Assembly: GCF_014898075.1 (NCBI RefSeq)
Contig: NZ_CP062976.1
Location: 1,054,001-1,118,000, forward strand
Reading direction: 5' to 3'
Source of the DNA: Neisseria yangbaofengii
Lineage (GTDB): Bacteria > Pseudomonadota > Gammaproteobacteria > Burkholderiales > Neisseriaceae
DNA: 64,000 nucleotides
Below the pieces are notes generated by a model. It made no database searches, was not told the DNA's origin, and saw only the letters and a program-made list of their open reading frames with translations. Position numbers and translations under genes: made by a program. Below, in pieces: positions 27,809-35,904 of the stretch (position 1 is the stretch's first letter; every line of letters starts with the position of its first letter).

Positions 27809-28732
27809 ATGTCCGCCATTTTTACCATTACCGCACCGGTTTTTTTGATGATTGCCATCGGTTATGGCGCGATGCGGCAACAGATTTTCAGCCGTGAGCA
27901 GCTCGACGGCTTGGGTAAGTTCGTCATCAAAATCGGTATGCCGATGATGGTGTTTAATGCTATTGCTACGCGGCCGATTGCCGATGTGTTCAAACCTGAA
28001 TATTTTTACGGCTATACGCTGGCTTCGGGTTTGCTGTTTTTTATCAGTTGGTACGCCACTAAAAAACGCGGCCTAGATCCGAAATTGGCCGCGTTGAACG
28101 GTTTGGCGGTAGGGATGTCGAATTCCGGTTTTGTCGGTTATCCGTTGCTACTGATGGCGATTGGTCCTGCGGCCGGTGTATATTTTGCCATGAACGTGCT
28201 GACGGAAAACTTGCTGATTCTGCCGCTCATGTTTATTTTTTTGGATTTGGCCAAGGGCGGACAAACCAATTATTGGGCGTTGTTTACCCGTATCGGCAAA
28301 GTCCTGCTGCTCAATCCGATTATCATTGCCATGCCGATTGGCTTGATTTTTGCTTTCGGTTGGCTGCCATTGCCGCCCTTCATGGACAAACTTTCCGCCA
28401 TGCTGGCAACGGCCACGTCACCGTTGGCCTTATTTATGATTGGCGGTAACCTTTACGGCATGAGTATCCGTGGCAATGTGAAAGATATGGCATGGGTGAC
28501 GTTCGGTAAATTGGCTTTGTGTCCGCTGGTAGTGTTTGCCTGTTTGCGGCTGATGGGGGCGGATAAAGATATGTTGTTTGCCGGCGTATTGTTTGCCACT
28601 GCACCGATGGCCAGCCTGTATGCGCTGTTTGGCGGCATTCACGGCTTTGCCAAGGAAACATCGGGGGCGATGTTGATGGCGACTGTGTTGTCGATTATTC
28701 CCATTTCGCTGGTGTTGATGTGGCATCATTAA
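27809..28732 (+). CDS. AEC family permease
   Basis: A 307-residue inner-membrane protein of the auxin efflux carrier/malonate-type family, with about ten hydrophobic segments. Family features are the N-terminal PVFLMIAIGYGAMRQ, NGLAVGMSNSGFVGYPL in the middle and SPLALFMIGGNLYG in the second half. Substrates in this family include carboxylic acids and amino acids; the substrate here is unknown. An in-frame TTG six bases upstream is less likely as a start. Confidence 0.87.
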   Translation: MSAIFTITAPVFLMIAIGYGAMRQQIFSREQLDGLGKFVIKIGMPMMVFNAIATRPIADVFKPEYFYGYTLASGLLFFISWYATKKRGLDPKLAALNGLAVGMSNSGFVGYPLLLMAIGPAAGVYFAMNVLTENLLILPLMFIFLDLAKGGQTNYWALFTRIGKVLLLNPIIIAMPIGLIFAFGWLPLPPFMDKLSAMLATATSPLALFMIGGNLYGMSIRGNVKDMAWVTFGKLALCPLVVFACLRLMGADKDMLFAGVLFATAPMASLYALFGGIHGFAKETSGAMLMATVLSIIPISLVLMWHH

Positions 28733-28759
28733 ATGATGGTAAAACGAAGGAAACGATAA

Positions 28760-28999
28760 ATGAAATTGACTTTGATGTTCCGCGAGTATTGCAGCTTGTG
28801 CCACAAAATGCGCGAGCAATTACAGCCGTTTCAACAGGAATTCGGTTTTGAATTAGCCGTAATTGATGTGGATGAGGATCCGGTTTTAGAAGAAAAATAC
28901 AATGAATTGGTGCCGGTGTTGCTGCATGGCGAGCATGAAATCTGCCATTGGTTTTTAGAAGAAGACAAATTAAAAGCGTATCTTCAAGCGCAATCTTGA
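28760..28999 (+). CDS. glutaredoxin-like DUF836 protein
   Basis: A 79-residue thioredoxin-fold protein with redox motif CSLC (Cys11, Cys14) directly after the first beta-strand, and the VPVLLHG cis-proline segment. DUF836 proteins are glutaredoxin-like but their targets are not known. It starts 27 bp after the permease gene with a good AAGGAAACG ribosome binding site, so the two may be co-transcribed. Confidence 0.87.
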   Translation: MKLTLMFREYCSLCHKMREQLQPFQQEFGFELAVIDVDEDPVLEEKYNELVPVLLHGEHEICHWFLEEDKLKAYLQAQS

Positions 29000-29004
29000 T
29001 ATAA

Positions 29005-29034
29005 CCATGCCGTCTGAAATTTCAGACGGCATGG
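29005..29034. terminator. perfect AT-DUS palindrome
   Basis: A 30-bp exact palindrome made of two AT-DUS copies (CCATGCCGTCTGAAA and its complement) with no loop. It ends the glutaredoxin-like gene and can also serve the minus strand. Confidence 0.7.
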
Positions 29035-29045
29035 TAAAAGTGGTA

Positions 29046-29071
29046 AAGGTGCAACCTGGCTGGTGCACCTT
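29046..29071 (-). terminator. terminator of the small minus-strand gene
   Basis: Stem AAGGTGCA/TGCACCTT with a 10-nt loop; on the minus strand it is followed by a T-rich stretch (TTACCACTTTTACC). It lies nine bases after the stop codon of the 31-residue frame. Confidence 0.55.
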
Positions 29072-29079
29072 GATTTTGA

Positions 29080-29175
29080 TTAACGGCTTTTTGCTTGTGC
29101 AGGAGCCGTCGGTTTGTTGCTGAAAGAGGCGCGTTTGGCGGCCTGGAAAATTGACTGACGTCGACGATGTTGCAT
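29080..29175 (-). CDS. possible 31-residue basic protein
   Basis: A short frame MQHRRRQSIFQAAKRASF... with a good ribosome binding site AAGGA nine bases before the ATG and a hairpin terminator just after the stop. The product is strongly basic (four Arg/His in the first six residues, more Lys/Arg later) and has no Cys or Trp. I do not recognise a family. It lies in a 430-bp region otherwise empty, upstream AT-rich sequence on the minus strand could hold its promoter. Alternatively the region is an unannotated small RNA. Confidence 0.45.
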   Translation of the reverse strand: MQHRRRQSIFQAAKRASFSNKPTAPAQAKSR

Positions 29176-29376
29176 AGAAATATTTCCTTTCACTTTGTTG
29201 CTTTTTTGTGCAGTTATGTTTTTTATCAAACCTGCAATATTTATTGTGAGATGTTATGTTGGCATAATAGGCGCTTTTCACAGAATTGAATACAGTAATT
29301 ATGTAAAGTTGCTGTGTTTTTCTGTTAGTGCGTATCATAGCGCACAATGATGGCAAAATTTTGGCGTAAGATAAAA

Positions 29377-29416
29377 AAGGCCGTCTGAAACGATTGAATC
29401 AGTTTCAGACGGCCTT
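29377..29416 (-). terminator. rmlD terminator (DUS pair)
   Basis: Facing DUS arms of 14 bp around a 12-nt loop, with a T-run on the minus-strand side (AAAAAA on the plus strand). Confidence 0.75.
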
Positions 29417-29433
29417 ATTATTTTATCGGCTGC

Positions 29434-30297
29434 TTAGTTTAATTTGCTCATGATGTCGTTCAAGGCTTTTTGCCAGTCGGAGGCTTTTACTTTGAAATCA
29501 CGTTCGATTTTATGATTATCCATCACGCTGTATGTCGGGCGCGGAGCGGGAACGGGGTATTCACTGCTTGGAATGCCTTTGAGTTCAGGTATTTTGAAGC
29601 CTTCGATATGCTTGGCTGCGGCTTGGAATACCGCATCGGCAAATTCGCACCAACTTACGGATTTGTCGCCGCAATAGTGGTAAATGCCGCGACGCATTTC
29701 CGGTTCGCCAATAATGCTGACAATGGCTGCGGCCAAATCACCCGCATAGGTCGGGTTGCCGGTTTGGTCGTTAACGACGGACAAACTGTCACGTTCGCCG
29801 GCCAAGCGCAGCATGGTTTTGACAAAGTTGTTGCCGTATTCGCTGAATAGCCAGGATGTACGGATAATCACGGCTTCGGGGTGTGCGGCCAAGGTCAACA
29901 GTTCGCCTGCCAGTTTGCTTTTGCCGTAAACGCTTTGCGGATTGGTCGAATCTGTTGTGCGGTAAGGGCTTTTGGCGTTGCCGTCAAACACGTAATCAGT
30001 GGAAACATGAATAAAGCGCGCATGAATTTTTTGTGCGGCGGCAGCCAAATGATGCACGGCTTGGGCATTTACGGCAAAGGCATTACTCACGTCGGTTTCG
30101 GCTTTATCGACAGCAGTATAGGCAGCGGCATTCACCACGACATCGGGCTGGAAATTTTGCACCATGTTGTTTACGGCTTCGGCATCGGTAATGTTTAAAG
30201 AGCTTGAATCCGTGGCAATCAATTCCCAATTTTCAGGCAGGCGGTCGCGCAGACAACGGGCTAATTGGCCTTTCGAGCCGGTCAGTAAAATTCGCAT
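29434..30297 (-). CDS. dTDP-4-dehydrorhamnose reductase
   Basis: A 287-residue SDR enzyme that makes dTDP-L-rhamnose with NADPH. The N-terminal nucleotide-binding motif is LLTGSKGQLARCL, the catalytic pair is in VYGKSKLAGE (YxxxK), and the C-terminal RPTYSVMDNHKIERDF is typical of RmlD. The start is fixed by AAGGAGA seven bases upstream. The other dTDP-rhamnose genes (rmlA, rmlB, rmlC) are not next to it, so they would have to lie elsewhere in the genome. Confidence 0.93.
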   Translation of the reverse strand: MRILLTGSKGQLARCLRDRLPENWELIATDSSSLNITDAEAVNNMVQNFQPDVVVNAAAYTAVDKAETDVSNAFAVNAQAVHHLAAAAQKIHARFIHVSTDYVFDGNAKSPYRTTDSTNPQSVYGKSKLAGELLTLAAHPEAVIIRTSWLFSEYGNNFVKTMLRLAGERDSLSVVNDQTGNPTYAGDLAAAIVSIIGEPEMRRGIYHYCGDKSVSWCEFADAVFQAAAKHIEGFKIPELKGIPSSEYPVPAPRPTYSVMDNHKIERDFKVKASDWQKALNDIMSKLN

Positions 30298-30522
30298 ATG
30301 GGCTTCTCCTTGCTGTCGGAACAATAAAATAAAGCGGGGCTGTAATCAGTCGTATTATAGAGCAAATTCGCATAACCGATTATCCGGAAATTTATTTTCT
30401 TATTTATTTTTTTTATCAAAAAATATTTTTTAGGTTATACTCGAAAACAAGTTTTCAGACGGCCTTCAAAGATGACGGCATGATGGAAAATTTTTTGACA
30501 CATGTATGTGACGGAGAGAGCA

Positions 30523-31113
30523 ATGTTTAAAAAATGGTTGGCCGTTTTGGCCGTGATGACATCGATGTTCGGCTTGAGCGGTTGCGGTTACAACACCATG
30601 CAAACGCAAGACGAAGCGGCTAATGCGGCTTGGTCGGAAGTGTTGAACCAATATCAACGCCGCTCGGATTTGATTCCGAATCTGGTGAATACGGTGAAGG
30701 GTTATGCGACTCATGAAGAAGAAGTGCTTACCAAAGTTACCGAAGCGCGCAGCAAAGTAGGCAGCATGCAGTTGAGCGCGGAAGATGCCGGCAATCCTGA
30801 AAAATTGAAGCAATTCCAACAAGCGCAGGGTGAGTTGAGTGGTGCGTTGTCGCGTTTATTGGTGGTGTCGGAAAACTATCCGCAATTGAAAGCCGATCAA
30901 AATTTCCGCGATTTGCAGGCGCAACTGGAAGGCACGGAAAACCGTATTTCCATCGCGCGCAACAGCTACATCAAAGCGGTGCAAACTTATAACACCACTT
31001 TGCGCCAGTTTCCGCAAAACATTACTGCAAAAATTTTCGGTATGCAGCCGCGCGCGAATTTCAGCGTAGAGAATGAAGGTGCGATTTCAAATGCGCCTGC
31101 CGTGCAGTTTTAA
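30523..31113 (+). CDS. LemA family lipoprotein
   Basis: A 196-residue LemA protein, here a lipoprotein: lipobox LSGC with Cys22. The family core is clear (ANAAWSEVLNQYQRRSDLIPNLVNTVKGYATHE, then YNTTLRQFPQN). LemA forms long helical bundles; its function is unknown. It is followed by two TPM-domain genes, a combination conserved in many bacteria and sometimes linked to stress or membrane maintenance. The start at 30523 has GGAGAG six bases upstream. Confidence 0.9.
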   Translation: MFKKWLAVLAVMTSMFGLSGCGYNTMQTQDEAANAAWSEVLNQYQRRSDLIPNLVNTVKGYATHEEEVLTKVTEARSKVGSMQLSAEDAGNPEKLKQFQQAQGELSGALSRLLVVSENYPQLKADQNFRDLQAQLEGTENRISIARNSYIKAVQTYNTTLRQFPQNITAKIFGMQPRANFSVENEGAISNAPAVQF

Positions 31114-31136
31114 GAGCTAACTTTTTCAGACGGCCG

Positions 31137-31277
31137 GAGACCTTTGTAAAACCTCGGATTTGAGTACAGTTCAAAGTTATGGTAGCGCAGAAAGCGTATA
31201 TATCATGAAGATAGGCAAGCTTTCGAGCAACGTATAACGAAGAAATGTGCCGAAAATGGGGATTTTGCAAAGGTCTC
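31137..31277 (+). mobile_element. 141-bp MITE with IS5-like ends, copy 1
   Basis: Starts with GAGACCTTTGTAAAA and ends with TTTTGCAAAGGTCTC, imperfect inverted repeats of 15 bp that resemble the ends of IS5-family elements known in Neisseria. It encodes nothing. An inverted, clearly related copy of the same length lies at 54454-54594. It sits between lemA and the TPM gene, so it may carry signals into that operon. No obvious target duplication. Confidence 0.65.
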
Positions 31278-31356
31278 GGTCTGTTCATCGTGGATAGTCC
31301 GTCTGAAATCATGGATAAAATGGTTCGTAACCATAAAAATCCGGAAAGGCAAAGCT

Positions 31357-32250
31357 ATGCAGTCCGTGATTCATAAAACAGGTCTCGCGCTGGCCATGCT
31401 GCTGAGCAGTTTTTTGCTGTTTGCTGCCGAATTAACCGCCATTCCGCCGCTCACAGCGCCGGTGATGGACAGTGCGCAGATGATGAGCGCCGAAGCGCGT
31501 GTCGAATTGAATACGCATTTGACGCAATACAGCAAAGAAAAAGGCAGCCAGATTGTGGTGTTGACCGTGCCGGCGATTTCTCCGGAAAGCCCGTTCGATT
31601 ATGCCTTGCGTGTGATGGAAACATGGCAGCCGGGCCGCAAAGATATCAACGACGGCGTCTTGTTGCTGCTGGTGCGTGATGAACGCAAAACACATTTGGC
31701 TGTGGGCCGCGGCTTAGAAGGCGCAATTCCTGATGTGTACGCCAAACGCATTTTAGATGATGTAATGCGACCTTATCTGCAGCAAGGTCAAACTGACGCT
31801 GCGATTTATCAGGCTGTCGGCCAAATCGAACGGCTGATTGCCGGAGAAGGTTTGCCGGAAGCGGCGACCAGTGAATATTCCGGCCCGGCCGGTGAAGATG
31901 CATGGATGATGCTACTGTTTGTGCCGCTCGTGGCCGGCAGTTTCTTGAAATCCATGTTTGGCCGTATTTTAGGCAGTCTGATTACCGGCGGTGTGATGTT
32001 CGGCTTAACGGCAATGTTCGGCTGGGCATTATGGATTGGCATCATTGCAGCCATCGGCGGAGCCTTATTCACTTTCTTATTAGGTTCGAGTGCCTTTATT
32101 TCCGGCGGCGGCGGTGGTTTTGGCGGCAGTAGCCCGCGTGGCGGCTGGAGAAACGGCGGAGGTGGCTTCGGAGGAGGCGGTTTCGGCGGTGGCGGTTTCG
32201 GCGGTGGCGGCGGTAATTTTGGCGGCGGCGGTGCTTCAGGGAGCTGGTAA
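31357..32250 (+). CDS. TPM domain protein (YgcG type)
   Basis: A 297-residue protein with a signal peptide (about residues 1-24), a TPM domain (about 35-165; VMDSAQMMSAEARVEL, GSQIVVLTVP, DDGVLL-like DINDGVLLLLV, KTHLAVGRGLEG), two or three membrane spans (about 185-250) and a glycine-rich tail ending in GGGGASGSW. In the family, the TPM domain faces the periplasm. A low-complexity Gly tail is normal for YgcG proteins. The stop overlaps the start of the next gene (TAATG). Confidence 0.9.
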   Translation: MQSVIHKTGLALAMLLSSFLLFAAELTAIPPLTAPVMDSAQMMSAEARVELNTHLTQYSKEKGSQIVVLTVPAISPESPFDYALRVMETWQPGRKDINDGVLLLLVRDERKTHLAVGRGLEGAIPDVYAKRILDDVMRPYLQQGQTDAAIYQAVGQIERLIAGEGLPEAATSEYSGPAGEDAWMMLLFVPLVAGSFLKSMFGRILGSLITGGVMFGLTAMFGWALWIGIIAAIGGALFTFLLGSSAFISGGGGGFGGSSPRGGWRNGGGGFGGGGFGGGGFGGGGGNFGGGGASGSW

Positions 32251-32762
32251 TGGAACAAAATAGATTTAAACGTTTATGGCAACACTGGAAATATCCGCGC
32301 TGGCGTGTAGAGAAATTTTTTCCTACTGCGGATTTAGAACGTATCAGCCGCGAAATCGGTTTTTCAGAACAAAAACACGCCGGTCAAATCCGCTTTGTAG
32401 TCGAATCGCGCTATGCCAACAGTGAAATATTGGCTGGTGTCGATCCGCATACCCGTGCGTTGCAATGGTTCGGGCAATTGGGCGTATGGGACACCGAACA
32501 CAACAGCGGCGTGCTGGTGTATGTTTCTTTTGCTGATCATGTGGTAGAAATTGCAGCCGACCGCGGTGTCAATCGTAAGGTGCCGCAGGAAAAATGGCAG
32601 GAAATTTGTAATTTGATTCGTGAATCTTTCCGCAAGGAAGAATACATCAAAGGCTTGGAAAATGGTTTACAAGCCGTTAGCGATGTCTTGGTTGAATTTT
32701 ATCCACGTGAACTCAATACGATTTATCGTGATGACTTGGATAATGATATCATGATGGTGTAA
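32250..32762 (+). CDS. TPM domain protein, cytoplasmic form
   Basis: A 170-residue second TPM protein without signal peptide. The domain core is visible (ADLERISREIG, GQIRFVVES, NSGVLVYVSFADHVVEIAADRGVN, EYIKGLENGLQAVSDVL). It overlaps the preceding TPM gene by one base, so the two must be translated together. Such lemA-TPM-TPM sets are common; the function of the set is unknown. Confidence 0.87.
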   Translation: MEQNRFKRLWQHWKYPRWRVEKFFPTADLERISREIGFSEQKHAGQIRFVVESRYANSEILAGVDPHTRALQWFGQLGVWDTEHNSGVLVYVSFADHVVEIAADRGVNRKVPQEKWQEICNLIRESFRKEEYIKGLENGLQAVSDVLVEFYPRELNTIYRDDLDNDIMMV

Positions 32763-32790
32763 AGAATATATTTGTTCAAAGGCTGTCTTT

Positions 32791-32831
32791 GGTCGTCTGA
32801 AAATCGAATCATCGGTTTCAGACGGCCTTTT
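32791..32831 (+). terminator. lemA-TPM operon terminator
   Basis: Facing DUS arms, the left one in the AGGTCGTCTGAA-like form (GGTCGTCTGAA), extended by ACCG/CGGT pairing, followed by five T. Confidence 0.65.
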
Positions 32832-33345
32832 TAGTGTTGTAAAAATGAAAAACGGTTTGTTTAATATCCAATGAGGCTGAAATTTTATAGAGAAATAAAT
32901 TGCATCATAAAACAATATAGTTATATGTAAATATATTGGTAAATCATATTTAATTTACATAATAATAATGGCAGTAAATCCACTAAAAAATATATACGTA
33001 TAGCATAATTCTTAAAGCTGAAATTTTTTTACTAGCTATCGTTTATGATAAAGTAATTTTTATTTGGTTATCTTTGTAAATCAAATATAATACAAATACT
33101 TAATATTTTGGGATTGGATGCTTACTGAAAGTGATTCATTAGAAAAAGTTTCAGAAATATTAATATTGGTAAAGAAAGTAAATATTATTGTGGTATTTTA
33201 AGTCCCTTTTGTCATTTATTCATACCGTTTGCTTAGTCATAATAAATGTCAATAAAAATATCACTATAATGATATTGCTTACTAAATAGCTTGATTGCTC
33301 TAGGCTAAAGTCGGCATTTTTTTATATTTTTGGGAGTGATACAAC
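32832..33345. other. AT-rich region before the RTX gene
   Basis: About 510 bp with much lower GC than the surroundings and no gene I can support on either strand. There are no uptake sequences in it. It holds a palindrome at 33257-33276 and a good ribosome binding site (GGGAGTG) before 33346. The composition suggests acquired DNA or a silenced promoter region. Confidence 0.6.
33257..33276. promoter_or_regulatory. palindrome over a TATAAT box
   Basis: AATATCA-CTATAA-TGATATT is a perfect 7-bp inverted repeat around 6 bp, overlapping a TATAAT (33265-33270). It is 70 bp before the RTX gene and could be an operator covering its -10 box. Confidence 0.35.
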
Positions 33346-34887
33346 ATGACTTATTATTACGGCGGTTTTTCTTCGGCCAACTACAATTACTGCGCCCCAG
33401 CTAAATCATACGGCACCAATGGCTACGGCTACTGCTCACCGACTATATCATACAAAGTGAGCTACAACAACTATTGCGCCCCTTCTTATTCTTATAAATT
33501 TTCTTCATTGCTTTCTTTGTTCTGCGCACCGGTTCAACCGACATACAAAGTAGTATGTTATACCTATACTTGTGATTGTGAGCCAATCAAACCAATCGCT
33601 CCTAAACCAGAGCCAAAACCTGAACAAAAACCGGAACAAATTCCGGAGCAGCAACCGGAACAAATTCCGGAACAAAAACCAGAACAAATTCCGGAACAAA
33701 AACCAGAACAGATTCCGGAGCAACAACCTGAACAGATTCCGGAGCAGCAACCTGAACAGATTCCGGAGCAACAACCTGAACAGATTCCGGAGCAGCAACC
33801 TGAACAGATTCCGGAGCAGCAACCTGAACAGATTCCGGAGCAAAAACCTGAACAGATTCCGGAACAGCAGTCTGAGCAATGCCCGGAACCTACTCCTGAG
33901 CCACAACCTGAGCCAGAGCAGGAAGATGAGTGTGAAGACTGTGTAGACGACCAAAACCAAGAGAACACTTTTGGTGGCAAAGATACCAATCCGGGTAATG
34001 TGATTAATGTTGTTAAACCTGAAGATGGTGCAAGCCATACTGAAGGCACTGCCGGTAAAGATACTATCTATGGTACCGATGGTGAAGATGTCATTTACGG
34101 TAAAGATGGTGCCGATGTCATTTACGGTGGCCCGGGTAACGATACCATCAAAGGTGATGATGATGGTGATAGCCTCTATGGCGAGGCCGGTAAAGATTAC
34201 TTGAATGGCGGTGCGGGTAATGACTACCTGAATGGTGGTGCCGGTGCTGATACTATGCTTGGTGGTGATGGTAATGATGTTTACTTTGTAGACAACAAAG
34301 GAGACCAAGTTATTGAATTCTCGAACAATGCTTCAGGTCATGACACTGTTCGCACCGTCATCGATTACACCCTGCCTGAGAACGTTGAAGACCTATACCT
34401 GCAAGGTAACGGTGACATCAACGGCACCGGCAATGAGTTGAACAACACCATCAACGGCAATTCAGGCAACAACAAATTGTTCGGTATGGACGGTGATGAT
34501 TGCTTGGTCGGCAAAGACGGTGACGACTACTTGGATGGCGGTTTAGGTAACGACGTATTGATCGGCGGCTTGGGTAACGACACTTACTTCTTCGATAAAG
34601 GTTACTGCTACGATATCATTGAAGACAATGGTGGCGACGATACCTTGGTATTCGGTGAAGGTTTCTGCTCAAAAGACGTAATCTTGTGCCAAAAGGGTGA
34701 TGACTTGAGTATTACCTTTACCAACAGCACCGACAGCATCTTGGTAGGCGATTGGTTTGTCGGTTCTGACAACCAAATCGAAACCTTCAAGTTCTCTGAC
34801 GGTACTTCTTACCAAGTCGGCGGTTACGGCACAGGCGCCTTGGCTTTGGAACAGATCCAAGAGCAAACCCAAGCAGCGATTGCTTAA
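33346..34887 (+). CDS. RTX-type calcium-binding protein with PEQ repeats
   Basis: A 513-residue protein of unusual design. Residues 13-70 are four Tyr/Cys repeats of about 14 residues (YNYCAPAKSYG, YGYCSPTISYK, NNYCAPSYSYK, LFCAPVQPTYK). Residues 96-175 are ten copies of the octapeptide PEQIPEQ(Q/K). After an acidic stretch come RTX nonapeptide blocks (about 236-313 and 355-416; GGAGNDYLN, GGLGNDVLI), and a C-terminal haemolysin-type domain (NQIETFKFSDGTSYQV). No signal peptide or catalytic domain is visible, which fits type I secretion, but no exporter genes are beside it. Many cysteines are odd for a type I substrate. Distantly reminiscent of FrpA/FrpC only through the RTX part. Confidence 0.85.
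   Translation: MTYYYGGFSSANYNYCAPAKSYGTNGYGYCSPTISYKVSYNNYCAPSYSYKFSSLLSLFCAPVQPTYKVVCYTYTCDCEPIKPIAPKPEPKPEQKPEQIPEQQPEQIPEQKPEQIPEQKPEQIPEQQPEQIPEQQPEQIPEQQPEQIPEQQPEQIPEQQPEQIPEQKPEQIPEQQSEQCPEPTPEPQPEPEQEDECEDCVDDQNQENTFGGKDTNPGNVINVVKPEDGASHTEGTAGKDTIYGTDGEDVIYGKDGADVIYGGPGNDTIKGDDDGDSLYGEAGKDYLNGGAGNDYLNGGAGADTMLGGDGNDVYFVDNKGDQVIEFSNNASGHDTVRTVIDYTLPENVEDLYLQGNGDINGTGNELNNTINGNSGNNKLFGMDGDDCLVGKDGDDYLDGGLGNDVLIGGLGNDTYFFDKGYCYDIIEDNGGDDTLVFGEGFCSKDVILCQKGDDLSITFTNSTDSILVGDWFVGSDNQIETFKFSDGTSYQVGGYGTGALALEQIQEQTQAAIA
33631..33870 (+). repeat. ten tandem 24-bp repeats in the RTX gene
   Basis: Each unit reads roughly CCTGAACAGATTCCGGAGCA plus CAA or AAA-type ends and encodes PEQIPEQQ or PEQIPEQK. 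Copies in the middle are nearly identical, those at the ends carry silent changes (CCGGAACAAATT). Loss or gain of units would keep the frame and change only the stalk length. Confidence 0.9.
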
Positions 34888-34914
34888 TATTGTTTAGCTG
34901 ATTACGCTTGGAAC

Positions 34915-34954
34915 AGGCCGTCTGAAAGACTTTTGTCTTTCAGACGGCCTTTTA
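34915..34954 (+). terminator. RTX gene terminator
   Basis: Perfect 15-bp stem GGCCGTCTGAAAGAC/GTCTTTCAGACGGCC with a TTTT loop and TTTT tail. This DUS pair shows that the gene end, at least, is in a neisserial setting. Confidence 0.85.
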
Positions 34955-35031
34955 TTTGATTACAGGCTGCCTTGTCTCAAGAAATTCAGCTAAAATAACA
35001 CTTTTGAATCCTGACTGGAAAGACTCTCGAC

Positions 35032-35895
35032 ATGGCGGCAATCAGTTTGAAAAATATTTATTCGGGTAAAGTACGTGACTTATATGAAATCGACGACAAA
35101 CGCATGTTGATGGTGGCTTCCGACCGTTTGTCGGCATTTGATGTGATTTTGGACGACCCGATTCCGGGCAAGGGCGAAATTCTGACGCAGATTTCCAATT
35201 TCTGGTTTCAAAAGCTGGCGCATATTATGCCGAACCATTTTACTGGCGATACGGTTGCCGATGTTTTGCCGGAAAACGAAGCCAAAGTATTAGAAAAGCG
35301 TGCCGTTGTGGCGAAAAAACTTACGCCGGTGAAAGTTGAAGCGATTGTGCGGGGTTATCTGGCGGGCAGCGGCTGGAAAGATTATCAGAAAACCGGTGCG
35401 GTTTGCGGCATCAAATTGCCGGAAGGTATGCAGGAAGCGCAGCAGTTGCCGGAAGTGATTTTTACGCCTTCGACCAAGGCCGAAGTCGGCGATCATGATG
35501 AAAACATCAGCTATGAACAATGCGAACAGATTATCGGCAAAGAGCTGGCGGCCGAAGTGCGCGAAAAAGCGATTCAGCTTTACACCGAAGCCGCAGAATA
35601 CGCCCGTTCGAGAGGAATCATCATCTGCGACACCAAATTTGAATTCGGTTTGGACGAAAACGGTACGCTGACGCTGATGGACGAAGTGCTGACTCCTGAT
35701 TCGAGCCGTTTCTGGCCGGCCGACCAATATCAGGTCGGCAGCAATCCGCCGTCATTCGACAAGCAGTTTGTGCGGGACTGGCTGGAGCAGAGCGGTTGGA
35801 ATAAGCAGGCACCTGCGCCGAAAGTGCCGCAGGAAGTCATCGACAAAACCGTTGCCAAATATCGTGAAGCATTGAATTTGCTGACGCAGGCCTAA
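35032..35895 (+). CDS. SAICAR synthase
   Basis: A 287-residue PurC that joins aspartate to CAIR in purine synthesis. It has the N-terminal [16 protein letters not shown], the ATP/substrate loop [40 protein letters not shown] and [14 protein letters not shown]. The length is that of the longer proteobacterial/yeast-like form. Single gene between DUS pairs, ribosome binding site GGAAAGA. Confidence 0.96.
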   Translation: MAAISLKNIYSGKVRDLYEIDDKRMLMVASDRLSAFDVILDDPIPGKGEILTQISNFWFQKLAHIMPNHFTGDTVADVLPENEAKVLEKRAVVAKKLTPVKVEAIVRGYLAGSGWKDYQKTGAVCGIKLPEGMQEAQQLPEVIFTPSTKAEVGDHDENISYEQCEQIIGKELAAEVREKAIQLYTEAAEYARSRGIIICDTKFEFGLDENGTLTLMDEVLTPDSSRFWPADQYQVGSNPPSFDKQFVRDWLEQSGWNKQAPAPKVPQEVIDKTVAKYREALNLLTQA

Positions 35896-35904
35896 TGCCC
35901 GCAG

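Noticed and set aside
28970-29356. 128-codon minus-strand frame covering the small gene region
   Set aside because: It is in a different frame, runs through the AT-DUS palindrome into the glutaredoxin-like gene and has no usable start signal.
33631-33870. CRISPR-like array
   Set aside because: The 24-bp units are directly adjacent, have no spacers and are in frame as a protein repeat.
33505-34308. Long open frames on the minus strand of the RTX gene
   Set aside because: They are mirror images of the repeats (Leu/Arg/Phe or Cys/Ser/Gly runs), without ribosome binding sites or recognisable domains.
34915-34954. Inverted DUS pairs as ends of mobile elements
   Set aside because: They are short, regularly placed between genes, T-tailed and match the known neisserial uptake-sequence terminators.
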